Assembly: GCA_016764205.1 (NCBI GenBank)
Contig: JAESSH010000039.1
Coordinates: 5,210-30,879, forward strand
Length of the DNA: 25,670 nt
Reading direction: 5' to 3'
From: Sulfurimonas sp.
GTDB lineage: Bacteria > Campylobacterota > Campylobacteria > Campylobacterales > Sulfurimonadaceae
Under the pieces are notes generated by a model. The model did no database searches. It saw only the letters and a list, made by a program, of their open reading frames with translations, and had not been told where the DNA came from. Below are positions 16,416-24,630 of the stretch, in pieces (within the stretch, counting starts at the first letter, position 1; every line of letters starts with the position of its first letter). Made by a program: the position numbers and the translations under genes.

Positions 16416-17327
16416 TTATACGAGTATGTCGTGAGCGAGTTGAAATTGGTTTGCTGTCATAAGATGGATTTTTGGATGTTCTTCTTTGAGTGTGTCAAAA
16501 AGGTTTTTACTTAATTCAAATCCTACCTTATATTCCTCTTCTGGACTGTGTGTATTGGCTACTCTAAGTTTGTCTATCCAAGACTCTGGTACATGAATTC
16601 CTGGAACATGCGCAGATAAAAATTGGGCAGTTCTTAGTTTAGTTATAGGAAAGACTCCAAGTATGAGTTCTGCCCTTTTATACTCAGGACTACATGCAGC
16701 ATTTGCTGCCTCGTTTAAGTCTATAAGGTTTTTAGCATTTTCTATGTCATACACTGGTTGTGTCATTATTCCAAGCGCACCGTGCCTGATTTTCTTTTGC
16801 ATCTTTTTTTGAAGTGTCTTAGGGTTTTTTGCATAAGAATTTACAACAGCAAATGGAAAAATATTTTGTGGTTTATGTGTAAAAGGTTTTCCCGCATAAT
16901 TCATGCCGGAATTAAAAGCTGATATTATATCTAGAAGTAAGGAACTGTCTGATTCAAACACACCCTTAGTATGTGGTTGATCGGAGATACTCGCAGGATC
17001 ACCCGTAAGAGCAAGTATTGCGCGTATATTAACCTCATTTGCACCAAGTAAATCTGATTGTAAGGCTATTTTATTTCTGTCACGCATACTCATTGTTGCA
17101 ATGACGGGTTTGTTAAAACGCTCTTGAAGAATTTTGGCTGCAAAAAGTGCATTGTATTTTAGTTTTGCAAGAGGGTTGTCTGTTGTGGAGAACCCATCAA
17201 CAAGGTTTTGCAATCCTAAGGAGTCTATTTTGTCTACTATGGGGGTAAATTGAGGTGAGTGCCCAGGAGTCGTTTCAAGTGTTATAAATGTGTTGTTTCG
17301 TAGTTTATCTATGAGTGTATCAAACAA
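16416..17327 (-). CDS. Methylenetetrahydrofolate reductase family protein
   Basis: MTHFR reduces methylene-tetrahydrofolate to methyl-tetrahydrofolate for methionine synthesis, using FAD. The 303-residue TIM-barrel-like protein has the expected length and landmarks: an N-terminal acidic residue in ITLETTPGHS (Glu18), the GFSTTDNP segment (45-52), MSMRDRN (79-85), LALTGDPAS (105-113; Asp110 corresponds to the flavin-binding region) and IMTQPVYD (about 195). It is divergent from E. coli MetF, so another MTHFR could exist elsewhere in the genome, and I give no symbol. The start is TTG 17327 with AGGA six bases upstream. serS follows 12 bases after the stop. Confidence 0.78.
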   Translation of the reverse strand: MFDTLIDKLRNNTFITLETTPGHSPQFTPIVDKIDSLGLQNLVDGFSTTDNPLAKLKYNALFAAKILQERFNKPVIATMSMRDRNKIALQSDLLGANEVNIRAILALTGDPASISDQPHTKGVFESDSSLLLDIISAFNSGMNYAGKPFTHKPQNIFPFAVVNSYAKNPKTLQKKMQKKIRHGALGIMTQPVYDIENAKNLIDLNEAANAACSPEYKRAELILGVFPITKLRTAQFLSAHVPGIHVPESWIDKLRVANTHSPEEEYKVGFELSKNLFDTLKEEHPKIHLMTANQFQLAHDILV

Positions 17328-17369
17328 AAAAAATCCTGAAGTTTTATAATAATGTAAGTATAACTTTTT

Positions 17370-18914
17370 TTAGTTTAATTTAGACATCTTTTTAAGTTCT
17401 ATAATTAACTCTTTTTGTCGTCTGTATACATACTTTGAAACAATATCTAAATCATGAGAATATTGGTCTAAGTCACAGATTATATTATAATTACCCTTGT
17501 CATTCGTATCAGTTACAAAAATTATTTTAGCATCTAAGACAAGTTGTATATAACCGTTTTCTGCGGAAGAATCCGAAAGATTAAAAACTAAGGAAACCTT
17601 TTGTGCTATGATTTTTGGCATCTTCTCATTGTACTTCATGCGTACAGCTATGGACTTGATGGAAAGGTCTAATATACTTCCTTGCACACTACTTTTACCA
17701 ATATATATACTTATTGGAACTTTTATTTGTGTTGTTACTCTTGCATATTTTCTAGAATTTGCATTAGATTTTAAAAATTTAAAATTTTCCAGTATAGCGA
17801 TTTTTTTTTGTAAGTTTATTTGTTTTATCTCTGCATAAATATCTTGGGGAAAAATATCAGATTGTAATACAGTGTTTTTTTCCATATTTAAGACTACACC
17901 TTGTAAGGAGTCAAAACTAATATAGATATTTTTATCAGTAATTTTGAGAATTTCAGAAGTAGTATTAATGACTAAACCATGATAAATATTAAGAATTTTT
18001 AAATCGCTAGAATCTTTATATACATTGTCTAATAGAGTCTTTAAGTCAGTCTTTTGTTCTGTGCTTTTTAATTGATATATATAATGTGAATTATCTGTAG
18101 TAATTTTAAAATTTTCTTCAGATAATTTGTTTAAAGTAGTTAAAATTTCATCAAAATCTCGATTATTTAAATCGTAGGTAAAGAAGTCATTAATTATTTT
18201 ATGGGTTTTTTTATTCATATAGTTAGATATTTTCTTGTGAAAATCATTTATATAAGTATTGAGTTCATTAAAATTTTTGTTTTCAAAAAGAATAGTATAG
18301 GAGTTGTTTTCAAATTGTGAAAATATTAGCTTATCAGAGAGACTTTTTTCTATGAATAACAACATATTATAAAGTGCTTCTTCGAATTTAACTATTGAAA
18401 GTTTGGTAAGGAGTACTTTTGTATTTTTTATATTGATAACTAAGGCACATAAGTTTTGTGAGCTACTATTTCTTTGAAGAATTTTTTCTTTTAAAATTTC
18501 AATAAAAGTGATTCTACTTGAGATAAAGCCAAAAGTATTTACTTTTGAGTTCGTATCGTTTTTTTGTTTAAAATGTTCAAAATCAATTTTTATTTTTTCT
18601 ATAGCCTTCTCGACATTCTGGGTATGTGTAATAATTGCTTCTGTCTTGAGTAAAAATGCTAGTTGAAAAAGAAATAAAGTGTGATTTTCAGGAATGATAA
18701 AGTAGATAAGAGTATATTCATTATCTTTAAAGAGCTTAACAATTTTTCGAGATAGTTCCTTATCTACTTCTTGTAGCTCGATAAGGCAGATGTCATAACT
18801 ATCTAGAGTGCTAATAGTATTTACATCGAGTGAAATGTTTTTGGCAAAAGAGTTTAGCAGTTGATCAAGATATGGGTAAGAAGAAGAACCAGAATATAGA
18901 TGACATAAACTCAA
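17370..18914 (-). CDS. PilZ-domain protein with degenerate receiver-like and GGDEF-like regions
   Basis: The C-terminal third is a PilZ c-di-GMP-binding domain: SRKYAR supplies the RxxxR motif (Arg388, Arg392), and DLSIKS (416-421) stands for DxSxxG, with the last Gly changed to Ser. Before it, residues about 305-385 resemble the YcgR-N type domain (IYHGLVINTT, LQGVVL, FPQDIYAEI). Residues about 1-115 look like a receiver fold without the full acidic pocket, and 127-270 like a GGDEF fold whose signature is replaced by NNSYT (203-207); both are inferences from pattern. No membrane segment is visible. It is probably a c-di-GMP effector linked to motility or adhesion. The start is TTG 18914 with AAGGA six bases upstream. 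It is rich in Asn, Lys and Ile. Confidence 0.72.
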   Translation of the reverse strand: MSLCHLYSGSSSYPYLDQLLNSFAKNISLDVNTISTLDSYDICLIELQEVDKELSRKIVKLFKDNEYTLIYFIIPENHTLFLFQLAFLLKTEAIITHTQNVEKAIEKIKIDFEHFKQKNDTNSKVNTFGFISSRITFIEILKEKILQRNSSSQNLCALVINIKNTKVLLTKLSIVKFEEALYNMLLFIEKSLSDKLIFSQFENNSYTILFENKNFNELNTYINDFHKKISNYMNKKTHKIINDFFTYDLNNRDFDEILTTLNKLSEENFKITTDNSHYIYQLKSTEQKTDLKTLLDNVYKDSSDLKILNIYHGLVINTTSEILKITDKNIYISFDSLQGVVLNMEKNTVLQSDIFPQDIYAEIKQINLQKKIAILENFKFLKSNANSRKYARVTTQIKVPISIYIGKSSVQGSILDLSIKSIAVRMKYNEKMPKIIAQKVSLVFNLSDSSAENGYIQLVLDAKIIFVTDTNDKGNYNIICDLDQYSHDLDIVSKYVYRRQKELIIELKKMSKLN

Positions 18915-18927
18915 AAAAAGTCCTTAA

Positions 18928-18936
18928 TGGTATAAT
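18928..18936 (+). promoter_or_regulatory. Extended -10 promoter for serB
   Basis: TGGTATAAT, a perfect -10 with upstream TG, lies 33 bases before the serB ATG. It is only a few bases from the opposing -10 box of the PilZ gene, so the two promoters probably compete for polymerase. Confidence 0.6.
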
Positions 18937-18942
18937 TTCTAT

Positions 18943-18948
18943 ATTATA
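18943..18948 (-). promoter_or_regulatory. -10 box for the PilZ gene
   Basis: TATAAT on the minus strand, with a predicted start near 18936 and a leader of about 22 bases containing AAGGA. Confidence 0.5.
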
Positions 18949-18968
18949 ACTAAAAGAGAGAATATTAT

Positions 18969-19598
18969 ATGTTAAAACTTGCTGTTTTTGATTTCGATTC
19001 GACACTTATGGATGGAGAAACGATTGATTATTTTGCAGAGGAATTTGGGATCGGTGAAGAAGTAGCGCACATTACTGAAGAGGCGATGAGCGGAAGACTT
19101 GATTTTTTTGAATCACTTCAAAGTAGGGTTAAGCTTTTAAAAGGGCTTGACTACTCTGTGGTTGAAAAAATATCTCAGAATCTTCCGTACATGCAAGGAG
19201 CAAAAGAGACAATAGCAGAGCTCAAAAAAAGAGGAATGACTGTTGTATGCTTCTCCGGAGGTTTTCGCTCGGCTACAGGGTATGCAAAAGATATATTAGG
19301 CTACGATGCAGACTTCTCAAACGTACTTCATCAAAAGAATGGAAAACTCACGGGACTCGTAGGCGGAGATATGATGTTTAACTACTCTAAGGGAGATATG
19401 CTTCTTCGTTTGCAAAATATTTTAGGCGTCAAGGAAGAAGAGACTCTTGTATGTGGAGATGGGGCGAATGACTTGTCAATGTTTGCACATGCAAGTGTGA
19501 GAATTGCTTTTTGCGCACGTGAAATTTTACAAAAAGAAGCAAATATTATCATATCTGAAAAAGATTTAACACTAATACTAAAGGAAATAGAATGTTAG
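18969..19598 (+). CDS. serB: Phosphoserine phosphatase
   Basis: SerB dephosphorylates phosphoserine to serine, the last step of the phosphorylated serine pathway. The 209-residue HAD-superfamily protein has motif I DFDSTL (Asp8 nucleophile, Asp10), a cap domain (about 15-80) with the conserved Glu18 after DGET, motif II CFSGGF (Ser95), a lysine in YSKGD (about 142) and motif III GDGANDLSM (about 163-171). It lacks the N-terminal ACT-like extension of E. coli SerB, giving the short form. The stop overlaps the next start by seven bases. Confidence 0.93.
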   Translation: MLKLAVFDFDSTLMDGETIDYFAEEFGIGEEVAHITEEAMSGRLDFFESLQSRVKLLKGLDYSVVEKISQNLPYMQGAKETIAELKKRGMTVVCFSGGFRSATGYAKDILGYDADFSNVLHQKNGKLTGLVGGDMMFNYSKGDMLLRLQNILGVKEEETLVCGDGANDLSMFAHASVRIAFCAREILQKEANIIISEKDLTLILKEIEC

Positions 19599-19891
19599 AA
19601 AGTACTGTGTGGAAACACTACAATGAAGAAAATAGTTTTCGTGAGCTTTTAGCAGGGTTTACGCAGTTAAATTTAGCTGATTTAATCAACGATGAGAAAG
19701 AACTGTATGGAGTTTTAAAAGCAAAACTTACAAAAAAAGAGTTAAAACTTTTTGCAATGGACAGTGCTAAAATAGATGATAAAGTAATGAAAGAGACCTT
19801 TTCATATAATGAGGAAGACTTACAAAAGGCTAAGTTTAAACTCTATAAAAAATTTAAACAAGATAAAATACGTTTGAGTTTTAGAGCCTAA
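19592..19891 (+). CDS. Small helical protein of unknown function
   Basis: I do not recognise the family. The 99-residue soluble protein is charged, helical and rich in Lys, Leu and Glu. LTKKELKLF (46-54) followed by a spaced helix and DLQKAKFKLYKKFKQ (76-90) resembles the pattern of sigma-region-4 or LuxR-type helix-turn-helix regions, but this is a loose impression and there are no decisive residues. ATG 19592 overlaps the serB stop by seven bases and follows AAGGA at 19580, so translation is coupled to serB. A role tied to serine metabolism is not implied. Confidence 0.7.
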   Translation: MLESTVWKHYNEENSFRELLAGFTQLNLADLINDEKELYGVLKAKLTKKELKLFAMDSAKIDDKVMKETFSYNEEDLQKAKFKLYKKFKQDKIRLSFRA

Positions 19892-19914
19892 ACGATTATT
19901 TCACAATTTAAATC

Positions 19915-19920
19915 TATAAT
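19915..19920 (+). promoter_or_regulatory. -10 box for the 19941 gene
   Basis: TATAAT lies 21 bases before the ATG, with AAGGA at 19931-19935. It suggests the secreted protein is transcribed separately from serB. Confidence 0.5.
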
Positions 19921-19940
19921 TCTATAGAAAAAGGATACAA

Positions 19941-20282
19941 ATGAGAAAATTTATTTCACTGGCAGTAGCTGTTTTTCTTGGAACTACAATGCTAAGTACA
20001 ATAGTATCAGCGAGTGCAAAAAAAGGTCAAAAATACTACTTGAAAAAGTTAACATCTTGTAAAAAAGATGGTTTAAAAAGTGGTGCGTCTTTTGCAGAAA
20101 AATATACTCGTGAAGAATGGGAAGCTCTTAAAACTGCGGGTACATTAACTGCTGAGTGGAGTAAACTTTGTCCCCATAGTGAAAAAAGGTTTTCTACAAT
20201 GAAAGAAAAAGATGAAAAAAATCTTTATGATTTTGTCTGGAAGTATGCCGCTGATGGAGATATTCCCTCTTGTGGTGGATGA
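19941..20282 (+). CDS. Small secreted three-cysteine protein
   Basis: A Sec signal peptide is clear: MRKF, a hydrophobic core (5-21) and a likely cleavage after ASA near residue 26. The mature part, about 87 residues, is Lys-rich with three cysteines: TSCKKDG (38), KLCPHS (73) and PSCGG (111), the last two residues from the end. The overall pattern (KGQKYYLKKLTSC near the start, FAEKYTREEWEAL, YDFVWKYAADGDIPSC at the end) resembles small c-type cytochromes, but no CxxCH heme motif exists, so I make no function call. A hairpin terminator lies inside the convergent neighbour. It is predicted to be periplasmic. Confidence 0.72.
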   Translation: MRKFISLAVAVFLGTTMLSTIVSASAKKGQKYYLKKLTSCKKDGLKSGASFAEKYTREEWEALKTAGTLTAEWSKLCPHSEKRFSTMKEKDEKNLYDFVWKYAADGDIPSCGG

Positions 20283-20300
20283 TTATTTGTTTTTAAATAC

Positions 20301-22001
20301 CTAGAGTATCAGTTTAAACGAGATTCGTCTCGATTTTTGTTTATATTCTCTATTGTCAAATACAATTTTTTTAGAAAATCCTAAACCACTTCCTTTTATA
20401 ATTGTAGATAACCATTTTTTAGTTTTCATATCTTGTGCACTAAAGATATATTTGAGTGTTGCGAAGGAGCGTTGCATAGAAAGTTTTTCATTGTTTAAAT
20501 AGCCTTTTGAAAAATTTTCATCTCCCCATTCACTTGAGGTATGTCCATTTATTTCTAGGGCTGTAATTGAGTTTTTATTTTCATCTAAAAACGGAATAAG
20601 TTTTTTACAGAATGTAGTTATAAACGCTTTTTGCATTGTGCTTAATTCATACTCTCCTACTTTAAAAAGTAGTTGCGAATCTATAAATTCTATCGTTAAA
20701 TCTTCTTTAACTCGAAGTTTTTTATTTTTTATTTCATTTGAAAGTAAATGTGTTAATGCTGTATAAAGATTTTCAAACCTTGTAGATACCTGTGCCATAG
20801 TGCCGTCACGATTTATTTTAGCTATCCACATGTTTGATTCTTGCGATTCTGGACTTGTATTTAAGCCTGCCACGGCGGCTTTAGAATCATGCATAATAGT
20901 TACAGCATTAAAAATGTCATAATTTTCATTTCCATAATGTTCTTGGTGGAGCATGCTTAATGTATCGTCCAAAATCATAACAAGAGCGTCTGTATTATAT
21001 GTATCTTTGACATAACCGACACCGATAATTTTACCATCTGAGTACTCTTTGATATCTTTAATCGTACTTGAATAAGCGGTAGTGATTTCTTTGTCAATGA
21101 GTACATTACCTTGGAGGTTAAATTTTATAAACCTTGCTTGTTCTTTATTAAGTTCATTTCGTTTTGAAAGTGAAAGTAAGAAGTTGTTATCACGTAGTTT
21201 TATAAGTTTATAGGGAGTTAGCTTATTCTCATCTTTAAAATGTTTTAACCAAATTTTGTTACCGTTTTCTGAGATTCGCATGAGTGTAATGTTTTTATTT
21301 TGCTTATAAGAAGTCGTACTAACAAGAAGGATAGAGCCATCTCTTGCCTGGGCAGCATCGACTCCCCTATCATCATACTGTGTACCATATTTTTTACTCC
21401 ATAACTTTTGACCACTTTTAGAAAACCTTGTTAAATAGATATCGTTTAAGCCTAAGCCTGTTTCAAACAAACTATCACTTTGAGATCTTGAGGTTGTGGA
21501 ACTACCAATAGCAAGAACTCCTCCATCACTGAGTAGAATCATGTTTGTCATTCTGTCATAATTTTTTGTTCCAAATGTTTTTGAAAAAATTACATTTGCA
21601 TTTGAATCTAGTTTCATTATAAGTAGTGAACCATCGAGGGTATAGCCACCAACAAAGTAACCATTAGAAGGTGTTTTAAGAAGCGTAACTGCTTTAGAGA
21701 ATTTCCCCATTTTAGTTTCTTTATCTACGAGTACATTTGCATTTTTGCCAACTTTTACAAAGGCAATTTGTGTGCCATTCGAGTTTGATAAAGAGGATAG
21801 GTAGTCAAAAGCATTGGTATAAATAGCACTTTGATTTATTGTTTGCTTATACTCTTTAGTAAAGCCAACTGCTGAGATAGTTCTGTCGTAATCTTGAGTT
21901 ATATCAAAGAGTGATTCATTAAAAGGTTTATCTATAATTATAGAAAACTCTTTGGCATAGAGAGACATGAGAAAAAGTAAGAGTATTAAAGTATATTTCA
22001 T
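20301..22001 (-). CDS. Secreted protein with beta-propeller-like repeats and OmpA domain
   Basis: A signal peptide (MKYTLILLLFLMSLYA, cleaved near residue 16) leads to about 400 residues of repeated blocks with a GG/G-x-G strand and the recurrent phrase FGTKNYD / YGTQYDD / YGNENYD, which reads like a beta-propeller. The C-terminal region (about 430-566) is OmpA-like: IEFIDSQLLFKVGEYELS, ALEINGHTSSEWGDENFSKGYLNNEKLSMQRS. OmpA domains bind peptidoglycan, so the protein is probably anchored to the wall in the periplasm with its propeller facing partners. No neighbour suggests a partner. A minus-strand -10 (22024-22019) would give a leader of only about ten bases without a clear ribosome-binding site. 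Confidence 0.78.
   Translation of the reverse strand: MKYTLILLLFLMSLYAKEFSIIIDKPFNESLFDITQDYDRTISAVGFTKEYKQTINQSAIYTNAFDYLSSLSNSNGTQIAFVKVGKNANVLVDKETKMGKFSKAVTLLKTPSNGYFVGGYTLDGSLLIMKLDSNANVIFSKTFGTKNYDRMTNMILLSDGGVLAIGSSTTSRSQSDSLFETGLGLNDIYLTRFSKSGQKLWSKKYGTQYDDRGVDAAQARDGSILLVSTTSYKQNKNITLMRISENGNKIWLKHFKDENKLTPYKLIKLRDNNFLLSLSKRNELNKEQARFIKFNLQGNVLIDKEITTAYSSTIKDIKEYSDGKIIGVGYVKDTYNTDALVMILDDTLSMLHQEHYGNENYDIFNAVTIMHDSKAAVAGLNTSPESQESNMWIAKINRDGTMAQVSTRFENLYTALTHLLSNEIKNKKLRVKEDLTIEFIDSQLLFKVGEYELSTMQKAFITTFCKKLIPFLDENKNSITALEINGHTSSEWGDENFSKGYLNNEKLSMQRSFATLKYIFSAQDMKTKKWLSTIIKGSGLGFSKKIVFDNREYKQKSRRISFKLIL
20319..20338 (+). terminator. Terminator for the 19941 gene, inside the convergent coding region
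   Basis: CGAGA-TTCG-TCTCG (20319-20332) is a perfect 5-base stem with a TTCG loop, followed on the plus strand by A and TTTTT (20334-20338). It lies 37 bases after the stop of the secreted protein and within the last codons of the OmpA-domain gene. Confidence 0.6.
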
Positions 22002-22018
22002 ACTGTTTCATAAAGCAA

Positions 22019-22024
22019 ATTATA
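22019..22024 (-). promoter_or_regulatory. -10 box for the OmpA-domain gene
   Basis: TATAAT on the minus strand about 18 bases before the ATG at 22001. The leader would be short and lacks a clear ribosome-binding site. Confidence 0.45.
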
Positions 22025-22050
22025 TTCCTACTTAGTAGACTGTATTTTAG

Positions 22051-22056
22051 TATAAT
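22051..22056 (+). promoter_or_regulatory. -10 box for the PAS-GAF-GGDEF-EAL gene
   Basis: TATAAT lies 33 bases before the ATG at 22089. It faces away from the OmpA-domain gene promoter 27 bases upstream. AAAAGG around 22068 is rather far from the start. Confidence 0.45.
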
Positions 22057-22088
22057 ATTTTAAGGTTAAAAGGTTTATAATTGATGAT

Positions 22089-24341
22089 ATGAAAAAAATT
22101 AGGAAAGATAAAGTATTGGTTGAGAAGGCTGAACAAGACTTAGAAGAAAATGAAAAATACCTTAGCTCAGCCATATCTACTTCAAGTGATGGTCTATGGG
22201 ATTGGAATATAGAGACTGGTGATGTCTACTATTCATCACAATGGAAAAGTATGCTTGGCTATGAAGATGATGAACTTGAAAATACTTTTAGTACATGGGA
22301 AAAATTAATACATCCAGAAGATAAAGAAAAAGTTTTACAAAACCTTGAAGCTAGCCGTGATTCAAAAATGGTGTCATTTGAAGTTGAGATTCGTATGAAA
22401 CATAAAAATGGTCAAGTAGTTTTTATTTTATCACGAGGGCTACTCCTTAAACGTGACAGTGAGCAAAAAGTAATTCGTCTTCTAGGAACGCATGTAGATA
22501 TTAGTGAACAAAAAAGAATTCAAAAATTCGATGATAAAAATGTAAAAATTTTGAAAATGATTGCAACAGGGGTTGATGCCGTAAGTGTATATAATGAAAT
22601 TGCTTTAATGTATGAATCTCGTCACATAGGACTACGTTGCTCATTATTGGAACTAAAAGATGGAATACTTTTACATGGTGGAGCACCAAGTATGCCAAAA
22701 GAATACTGTGATGCAATAAATGGACTTAAAAATGGACCGACTGTTGGCTCATGTGGGACATCAACATATTTTGGACATCGGGTTCTTGTTGAAGATATAG
22801 CGACAGATTCTAAATGGGAAAACATCAAACAGTATGCACTTCCCCACGGTATACGTTCTTGTTGGTCAGAACCAATCATTGATTCTAGAGGAAAGGTATT
22901 AGGTGCTTTTGGTATGTATTATAATTACCCTGCATTACCTAATGATGAAGAATCTGAAGACTTAAAATCGGCTGCAATACTTGCAGGAATAGTCATGGAG
23001 CGGGATCAATCGCAAAAACGGATAAAGGAATTAGCATATAAAGATGAATTAACAGGACTTGCAAATCGTATAAGTTTTTATCAAGAAGTTGAGAAATGTA
23101 TAGGGTCTCAGATTCACTTTGGGTTACTCTATATTGATATAGATGATTTTAAAAATGTGAACGATACCCTTGGACATAATATTGGAGATATACTTCTTAA
23201 AGAAATAGCAAATCGTTTAGAAACCATATGCCGTGAAACGGACTATATTGCTCGTTTAAGTGGGGATGAATTTTGTATTCTTGTCCGTGAAGTAGAGGAG
23301 GATAAGCACACTTCTGCTATAGTTGCGCAACGTTGTTTAGAAGTAGTATCTCGCCCAATGGAATTAGCAGGAAGACTTTTCACCCCAACATGTAGCATAG
23401 GAATAGGATATTTTCCTGAAGATGCAAAAGATTTTTTGATGATTTTGAAAGTTGCTGATATGGCACTTTACTTTGCAAAGGAGATGGGTAAAAATCAGTA
23501 TGCTTTTTATCAATTAGAGTTGAGTGAAAAAGCAGAGTATCGCTTTAAAATAGAGCAGGGATTAAGAGAGGCGATAGAAAAAGAGCAACTAACACTCGTT
23601 TATCAACCACAAGTTAATATTAATACAAATACACTTGTTGGTTTTGAGGCTTTAGCACGGTGGAATAGTATAAATTTAGGTCAAATTTCTCCAGTTGAAT
23701 TCATTCCTATTATAGAAAAAATTGGAATGATGACACAGTTCACTAGCTGGGTATTAAAAACTGCATGTAAAAAAGCTGTAGAGTGGAGGCAGCTCAGTGT
23801 ATCAGAATTTAAAATGTCTATCAATATTTCTCCAAAGTATTTTTTGGATGAAAAGATGGTACCTAGTATACAGAAGGTTATAGATGAAACAGGTATTTTA
23901 ACTTCTGAATTGGAACTAGAAGTTACTGAAAGTATTATCCAAATAGATAAAAGAAATCTTTCCATTTTTAAAGCCATACAAGAGCTTGGTATATCAATAG
24001 CCCTAGATGATTTTGGCACAGGCTATTCATCACTTGCATCACTTCAGCATTTGTCAGTAGATAGTTTAAAGATTGATAAATACTTTATTGATGAGATAAA
24101 AACAGATTTAAAATCTCGGTACTTAATAAAATCTATGATAGAACTTGGGCATTATATGAATTATGAAGTCGTTGCAGAGGGAATTGAAACAAAAGAACAA
24201 TTGGATATTCTTAAAGGGCTTGGTTGCAAGGTTGTCCAAGGATACTTCTTTAGTAAACCTCTGGATACTGATGCAGTTGTAAAGTATTTAAATAAAGCAA
24301 AAGAGAATGTAGCCAAAGCCTCTATGAAAGAGGCAAAGTAG
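22089..24341 (+). CDS. Soluble PAS-GAF-GGDEF-EAL c-di-GMP enzyme
   Basis: The 750-residue cytoplasmic protein has no membrane segment. Domains in order: a short coiled coil, PAS with PAC (about 26-145), GAF (155-305, with SCGTS), GGDEF (318-475) and EAL (485-735). The cyclase motif is SGDEF (391-395) and its product-inhibition site RETD (382-385) sits the usual five residues upstream, so synthase activity is plausible. The EAL half keeps GFEALARW (518-525), Asn579, VTES, DDFGTGYSS (640-648), Lys661, AEGIE (696-700) and QGYFFSKP (717-724), all needed for phosphodiesterase activity. It may switch between making and degrading c-di-GMP in response to the PAS and GAF signals. It is one base from the convergent rpsR stop. 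Confidence 0.93.
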   Translation: MKKIRKDKVLVEKAEQDLEENEKYLSSAISTSSDGLWDWNIETGDVYYSSQWKSMLGYEDDELENTFSTWEKLIHPEDKEKVLQNLEASRDSKMVSFEVEIRMKHKNGQVVFILSRGLLLKRDSEQKVIRLLGTHVDISEQKRIQKFDDKNVKILKMIATGVDAVSVYNEIALMYESRHIGLRCSLLELKDGILLHGGAPSMPKEYCDAINGLKNGPTVGSCGTSTYFGHRVLVEDIATDSKWENIKQYALPHGIRSCWSEPIIDSRGKVLGAFGMYYNYPALPNDEESEDLKSAAILAGIVMERDQSQKRIKELAYKDELTGLANRISFYQEVEKCIGSQIHFGLLYIDIDDFKNVNDTLGHNIGDILLKEIANRLETICRETDYIARLSGDEFCILVREVEEDKHTSAIVAQRCLEVVSRPMELAGRLFTPTCSIGIGYFPEDAKDFLMILKVADMALYFAKEMGKNQYAFYQLELSEKAEYRFKIEQGLREAIEKEQLTLVYQPQVNINTNTLVGFEALARWNSINLGQISPVEFIPIIEKIGMMTQFTSWVLKTACKKAVEWRQLSVSEFKMSINISPKYFLDEKMVPSIQKVIDETGILTSELELEVTESIIQIDKRNLSIFKAIQELGISIALDDFGTGYSSLASLQHLSVDSLKIDKYFIDEIKTDLKSRYLIKSMIELGHYMNYEVVAEGIETKEQLDILKGLGCKVVQGYFFSKPLDTDAVVKYLNKAKENVAKASMKEAK
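24318..24334 (-). terminator. Weak terminator hairpin for the rpsF-ssb-rpsR operon
   Basis: GCCTCT (24318-24323) and AGAGGC (24329-24334) form a perfect 6-base stem with a 5-base loop inside the 3' end of the c-di-GMP enzyme gene. On the minus strand only TTT follows, so this is a weak candidate lying 9 bases after the rpsR stop. Confidence 0.35.
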
Positions 24342-24342
24342 A

Positions 24343-24606
24343 CTATCTTAGGTTTTCGAAAGGCTGTGTAATTACCGCTTTACGAGTAACTGTATAAGGC
24401 ACTAGTGCTGCTGCACGAGCTCTTTTAATTACGATAGAAATCATATCTTGGTGACGTTTACAGTTACCTGTTAAACGACGTGGCATAATTTTATATCTTT
24501 CTGAAAGTGAGAAACGTAATGCTCCAACTTCTTTGTAATCCATGAAGTCAACTTTTGATTCACAGTATTTACAAAATCTTTTTTTATATTTTCTTTTTTC
24601 TGGCAT
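24343..24606 (-). CDS. rpsR: 30S ribosomal protein S18
   Basis: S18 pairs with S6 on the platform of the 30S subunit. The 87-residue basic protein shows the family core ([29 protein letters not shown]) and an N-terminal CKYCESK pair plus a later Cys, possibly a zinc site as in some S18 variants. Last gene of the rpsF-ssb-rpsR operon; 24 bases separate it from ssb, with AAGGA-like sequence before ATG 24606. Confidence 0.97.
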   Translation of the reverse strand: MPEKRKYKKRFCKYCESKVDFMDYKEVGALRFSLSERYKIMPRRLTGNCKRHQDMISIVIKRARAAALVPYTVTRKAVITQPFENLR

Positions 24607-24630
24607 GGTACTTCCTTATCTTTTTATTTT

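Noticed and set aside
23258..23273. Loss of cyclase activity because GGDEF reads SGDEF
   Set aside because: SGDEF is found in active cyclases, and the inhibition site RETD is intact, so inactivity cannot be claimed.
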